From contig PS015054.1 of assembly GCA_048213135.1 (NCBI GenBank), forward strand, positions 23,090-87,089: DNA of 64,000 bases, read 5' to 3'. Positions 59,980-64,000 of the stretch are shown in pieces; positions within the stretch are counted from its first letter, which is position 1; the number at the start of each line of letters is the position of its first letter. The stretch comes from Reclinomonas americana ATCC 50394. Taxonomy: Eukaryota > Jakobida > Jakobea > Jakobida. The notes beneath the pieces were generated by a model. The model was not told where the DNA came from. It worked only from the letters and a program-made list of their open reading frames with translations, and did no database searches. Position numbers and translations under genes: made by a program.

Positions 59980-62094
59980 TCACGGATCGGCGTCGTCGTC
60001 GGTCAGGTGATGCAACGAGTACTCGCTCTCCAGCTGGCACTCGCCGCCATTGAAGGTGTCCAGTCGATAAGTGTACAAAAAGCCATCCATACTGGCCACA
60101 AACACACGCGAGTTGTCCTCGGAGAAGGCACACGACGTCCGCACGCCCTGGTTCCGCACGTTAAAGTACGCAAAATGCCGGTCGTTTTCGGCCATTCGAC
60201 CCAGGGCGGCCGTGATGGTGCCCAGGAATCCCGTCGATTTCCTGGTCCACCCACTGTGTGAGCCAACAACAGTGCCCCCTAAACTCTCGCACTGTTGCAC
60301 TCACCGCTCACTCTCTTGTACAATGCGGAAAATGTGGCACGTTCCCGTCTCCGATGTCACGCACAGGAATGTGGCGTCGGGCGAGAACTGATGGCACATT
60401 CGAGCGAGCGGCGTGTGTGTGAGACAGAGTGTGTGTGTGTGGACAAGGTAATAGAAGTCACATTTCCGACGGCGACACACCTGCAGCGAGTGAATGACAG
60501 CCGACCGCCGACCACGGCGGAACGAGTGCAACTGCGTGCCGTCTGGCACGGAGAACACGCGCACTATTGTGCCCTTGCGTGAGGCCGTGGCAATGACGGT
60601 GCCGGCGTTGTTGATGGCGATGCCAGAGAGTGGATTGTTGTGCGCCTTGATCACTCCACCCCGTGGTGTGGCGGAGGCCACATTGAGCGCATCGTAGAGT
60701 ACCACAGATCCCTCCATGGGCAGCACAAAGTACGGCCCAGCGCCGGCACCGGCCTGGGACATGGCGCACAAGCCGAGTGGATTGGGGTCGGTAGTGAACG
60801 TCCCAATCAACTTGAGTGACGGCAGGTCAAACATGTGGATGCGGCTCTCCAGCACAACCACCATCCTGCGTGAGGCCAAGGAGAGGTCGAGTGAGTGTGT
60901 GAGAGAGACGACGACGACGGGGGCGACGGGGGTGGCCGCGTACCGACACTCGTTCATGCACACGTTGAGGATGGAGCTCACAAAGTTGAGGGTGCAGATG
61001 ATCTGCCCCTCGGCCACATTGGTCACCACCAGCCGCCGCCGCGAATTCAACTCGTCGCGCTCGCCACCAACGTACGCCAACAGGCTGGTCTGCTGCAGCA
61101 TGCGGACCAATGACACCGCACCGTCCGCTACATCCACACGCACACACACACACATTAGTCAACATCGATCGCCACACAGAAACAAGAGCGTGAATGGCCA
61201 TCGACGCACCTCCATAGGCACACGGCTTGAACGGGTACACCGAGGCCACTCGGAAACCATTCTCGGTTCCAATCGCCAAGTGTCTGCCATCACCGGACGA
61301 TTGAGTGCACGTGCGACGACGGCCAGGATGAAACTGACAACAAAGAACAACACGAAACGTAGACAGCTGGTTGAACGAGGTGTCGAGCAGGGCAGCCGAG
61401 TGTCGCGACGACGACGGCGGGAGCTGGGGGGGAGTGAAGCGAGCGAGTCAACAAAAATATCTCGCTTTCACGCGCACAACACACTCACACACGCCGACAT
61501 CAACGAGGAATCGTCGCTCTTTCGTGCACACCCACAAAAGTATGCGGAGATCAACAGACGCACACTGGCGCAGCTCACTTCGTGACAAGAACAATGTGCG
61601 AGCTTTCTTTGCTGCTGTTGATCACCACCCAAAGCAGCCCCTCTCTCTCCCACTCACATCCTCCATCACGTACACACACACACAGGAACGCTACGTGGCA
61701 CACACACGCGAGAGAGAGGAGAGAGAAGAGAGAAGAGAGACAGTGTGTGTGAGGGGGAGGGAGAGAGAGAGAGAGACGCAACCACTGTTGCCGCCAGAAC
61801 CGCGGGCGGTTGTGACCCAGCCGCAGCCGATGGTGCAGCAGCTGACGCAGTCGCGGTAGTGGCGGCAGCTGTCGCACTGCCACCGCCACCACCACCACCC
61901 ACACCTCCTGGTCTTCTTCGGTCGCCCCCGTTGCCATTGCCGTTGCCCGAAGTGGCTGCCGGAGCCCGCGCCGCCGCGCTCGGTGCCGCCGCCGTCGCCG
62001 CCGCCGCCGAGCCGGGCGTCACTCGGCGAGGCGGAGGCGCAAAGTCTTCCGCCGCCAAGTCGTCACCGGTGAGCAGTGGAACGTCGCCGTACAT
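59980..62094 (-). CDS. ATG18: PROPPIN / WIPI-family autophagy protein (Atg18-like)
   Basis: ATG 62094 starts MYGDVPLLTGDDLAAEDFAP, then a long Ala/Gly/Pro low-complexity region (to about 61790). The seven-bladed propeller follows: GRHLAIGTENGFRVASVYPF, VSLVRMLQQTSLLAYVGG, RMVVVLESRIHMFDLPSLKL, IKAHNNPLSGIAINNAGTVI and TASRKGTIVRVFSVPDG. The signature FRRG (60511-60522), which binds PI3P and PI(3,5)P2, is in TQLHSFRRGRRSAVIHSLQ. Then FSPDATFLCVTSETGTCHIF and VRTSCAFSEDNSRVFVASMD. It ends HHLTDDDADP at 59980. WIPI/Atg18 proteins act in autophagosome formation and endosome/vacuole traffic. Which paralogue this is cannot be fixed. The N-terminal extension is longer than usual. Confidence 0.87.
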
Positions 62095-62126
62095 TGCGAG
62101 AGAGAAATGAGACTCAGAATTTCATT

Positions 62127-63113
62127 TCAATTTCCCGCGCATTCCTCGCGTAGCTGATTGTCAGTGGCGCGTCGACGTCGTGCCGTTTCCAAGTCAGTGC
62201 GCAGCTGTCGAATGCGGGGCATGACTGCGTCGATGGCCTCTGCGGCCGAGTGGAAGTAGTCGTGCAGCGCGGTCGCCAGGTACACCGTGCCCTCCATCGA
62301 CTCAAAGTCACTGCACGTCACGATCAGTCAGCACACACACACGGGCAGAGGTACGCACGAGCAGTGAGCGCACCATCGCTCCACGGCGTACTGCATCATG
62401 CGTACAGCGTACTGGCCGAGATCGTCGACCAAACCGGCGGCCGCTTGCACACGAGCCTGTCGCACGTGGTCGGTGGGCCGGTGAGCAAGTTTGCGCCGCA
62501 GACCGGTCAGCGTCTGCCGAGCGTCGCGGTAGGCGCGCCTGGAGGTGACCACCTTGTCTTTCAGGAGATCGGCCACAAGGTCCTCGGCGGGGATGACCAG
62601 GCGGTCGGCCACAGTGTTGTAGATGGCCGACTTGTTCAGCGCCTGCGTGCGCGCCTTGTGAGCACTCACTGGCGATGATAGATTTGCAGTAACACTCACC
62701 ACTGTGCGCAGGGCGTCGGAGAAGCGTGCCACGGTGTCGTTGCGACACCGAATGGCCACGTTGGAGATGATCTCGGCCACTTGCGTCTCCAATGTCGCCG
62801 ACTCTGCGCAAGTTGGTTTTTTGAGCGACGATGGAACTTCTGCGCAAGCACAGAGACGTACGCAACTCAAGCTCTGCTGGGCCATCTCGCGGCCGACGGA
62901 GATCATCTGGTGCATGTCATGGCTTGTGTGCACGCAGGCGGCTTTCAGCGAGTCGTATCCGACGGCCTTTCGCACGGGCTCTGTCGACGAGAACAGCGGA
63001 CCGGCAGCAGGAGGCGACTGCGGCGAGCCAGGCGAAGATGCCAGGGGTGGTGGTGTTGTTGTCGTTGTCACTGCCGACAATTTGGGCGTGCGAGGAAAGT
63101 GTGTTGCTGTTTG

Positions 63114-63156
<43 letters not shown>

Positions 63157-63403
63157 GAAAACCAACGACCGCATGCAGTGAATGCACACAACCGGTGAGT
63201 CCGAGTTGCTCTCTGTCTCTCTCGACCAGTTGTCTTCACAGACAGGGTGCGCGAAACTCACCTGCGGCAGACTTGCTGTCGCCGTCGCCATCGACGCCGA
63301 GATGCACAGTGTGCAATGCAGGCTGCTGGCGCAGTGCATGCCATACACTCTCGGCACCGATCTCCGATCGTGTCGGTACTGCACACGACTGCCGACAGCC
63401 CAT
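62127..63403 (-). CDS. BAR-domain protein with a dual-acylation N-terminus
   Basis: ATG 63403 starts MGCRQSCAVPTRSEIG, matching the N-myristoyl/palmitoyl pattern (Gly2, Cys3, Ser6). The exon ends GDSKSAA and splices in matching phase (G to CA) to ATHFPRTPKLSAV. The helical body reads DMHQMISVGREMAQQSLS, ESATLETQVAEIISNVAIRC, ALNKSAIYNTVADRLVIPAE, RRAYRDARQTLTGLRRKLAH and YLATALHDYFHSAAEAIDAV, with charged, heptad-like spacing, and ends NQLREECAGN at 62127. The pattern of a Y.dAr..l..LrrKL helix and a final A..DYF.sA...l helix is that of BAR domains, which sense or induce membrane curvature. The stop is 32 bp upstream of the start of the next minus gene (WIPI-like). The partner is unknown. Confidence 0.65.
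63116..63151. repeat. GA microsatellite in an intron of the BAR gene
   Basis: About 36 bases of GA repeat on the plus strand; on the coding strand this is the CT tract just before the acceptor of the second exon. Confidence 0.9.
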
Positions 63404-63734
63404 GAGGTGCGAGGTGAGTGACGGAGTGCTGGGAGAGGAGAGGAGAGGTGTGCGCCGGAGAGTGATGCAAAAAAGAAAGATGAAACATGCACTTCGAAAC
63501 TCCTGCAAGTGACAGTTGACTTGCCTCTCCGTGATAAATTGTGCGCAAATGCATGATGCATGAATGCCACTTCATCATTTGTGGATCGCCATGTTGCCGT
63601 GTTTTGTCGTGTTTTCAAGTCGAACAAACACGGCAAATATCCGAACACTCCGACATCCTTTTTTTTTTCACTTCACACCTCACACACACGCTGACGAGCA
63701 AAGACGAGTCCAGGCGCTCTCTTCGCTGGACATC
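63404..63734. promoter_or_regulatory. Divergent promoter region, BAR gene / edge gene
   Basis: The 331 bp between two opposite starts include a direct repeat of ccgtgttttgtcgtgtttt type (about 63597-63615) and a poly-T tract (63659-63668). No known element was identified. Confidence 0.35.
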
Positions 63735-63959
63735 ATGCCGACAACCGACAACTGCGTCTGCGTGGTAATCTACAATGCAAGCGTCCGCATTTTCGACGAT
63801 GTTGCGTTAACGTTCTCAGCCCACCTCCTCTCCGCCTCCGACCCTGCCACTCACTGTGCTGCTGCAAGTACACAGGATATATCGTCCACTGTGTTCGCGA
63901 TGGACTTTGTGTACAGCGGCATCATCTTGGTGCAGCTGCTTGTCATCATGTTTTTCTTG
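63735..63959 (+). CDS. 5' exon of a membrane-protein gene cut by the window edge
   Basis: ATG 63735 opens MPTTDNCVCVVIYNASVRIF and 225 nt remain open to a donor at FFL|gtgtgt (63960). The exon ends with a hydrophobic stretch, YSGIILVQLLVIMFFL, a probable membrane helix. CT-rich sequence after the donor looks like an intron. The rest of the gene lies beyond 64000. The family is not recognised. Confidence 0.5.
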
Positions 63960-64000
63960 GTGTGTTCAGTTCTCCCTCTCTCACTCCCTCTCTCCTTCAC

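Noticed and set aside
61371-61600. Plus-strand ORF with LFRAHPQKYAEINRRTLAQL
   Set aside because: It lies in an intron of the minus-strand WIPI gene, has no splice partners, and shows no known domain.

Overview
The window is nuclear DNA of a compact, intron-rich unicellular eukaryote. Spliced genes lie on both strands, with GT-AG introns that are mostly 55-120 nt (donors usually gtgagt or gtgcgt). TAA, TAG and TGA all serve as stops, so the standard code applies. About 24 genes fit in 64 kb. Intergenic spaces are often 20-230 bp, and CT/GA and GT/CA microsatellites fill many introns. Six assembly gaps (runs of N) are present, most of them inside or beside such repeats. A FERM protein, a class I cyclic-nucleotide phosphodiesterase, a TEX47-like protein, a PCL-type cyclin and RhoGAP/BAR/FYVE-like modules point to a free-living, probably flagellated protist. 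An apusomonad, a choanoflagellate or a similar relative of opisthokonts would fit, but the sequence does not fix the species.

Layout. 0-10 kb: a partial membrane-protein gene (+), then a long minus-strand locus with a RhoGAP domain at its N-terminus and a FYVE-pattern zinc finger at its C-terminus. 10-14 kb: an intronless ATP-grasp gene (-), a poly-Q/poly-T gene (-) and about 1.2 kb with no convincing gene. 14.7-19.5 kb: an unrecognised multi-exon gene (+) ending in a CaaX box. 19.5-28.2 kb: a complete GCN2 eIF2-alpha kinase (-), divergent from an mL59-like mitoribosomal gene (+). 29.9-42.4 kb: FERM protein (-), RING-H2 protein (+), EFM7 methyltransferase (+), TEX47-like protein (-), a low-complexity gene (+), a CaaX-tailed tau-tubulin/CK1-like kinase (-) and ribosomal protein S3 (+). 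42.6-54.6 kb: splicing factor ESS2 (+), PCL-type cyclin (+), Eis-like acetyltransferase (+), mitochondrial Qri7/OSGEPL1 (-), a multi-pass membrane protein (+) and an alpha/beta hydrolase (-). 54.8-64 kb: an N-acylated phosphodiesterase (+), two adjacent four-CX9C-type genes (+), a PROPPIN/WIPI gene (-), a BAR protein with an MGCxxS start (-) and a gene running off the right edge (+).

No transposon, CRISPR array, rRNA or convincing tRNA gene was seen. Most genes are housekeeping: translation control, ribosome, tRNA modification, splicing, autophagy and mitochondrial intermembrane space. The most unusual signals are four predicted lipid-anchor sequences on otherwise different proteins (MGCGTS on the phosphodiesterase, MGCRQS on the BAR protein, CVVL on the kinase, CSVL on the unknown protein at 14.8-19.5 kb), the novel N-terminal region of the phosphodiesterase, the RhoGAP plus FYVE-like locus, and the pair of neighbouring double-CHCH genes. 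Gene spans below run from start codon to stop codon across introns. Exon structures were read by eye from frame and splice-phase continuity, without transcript data.
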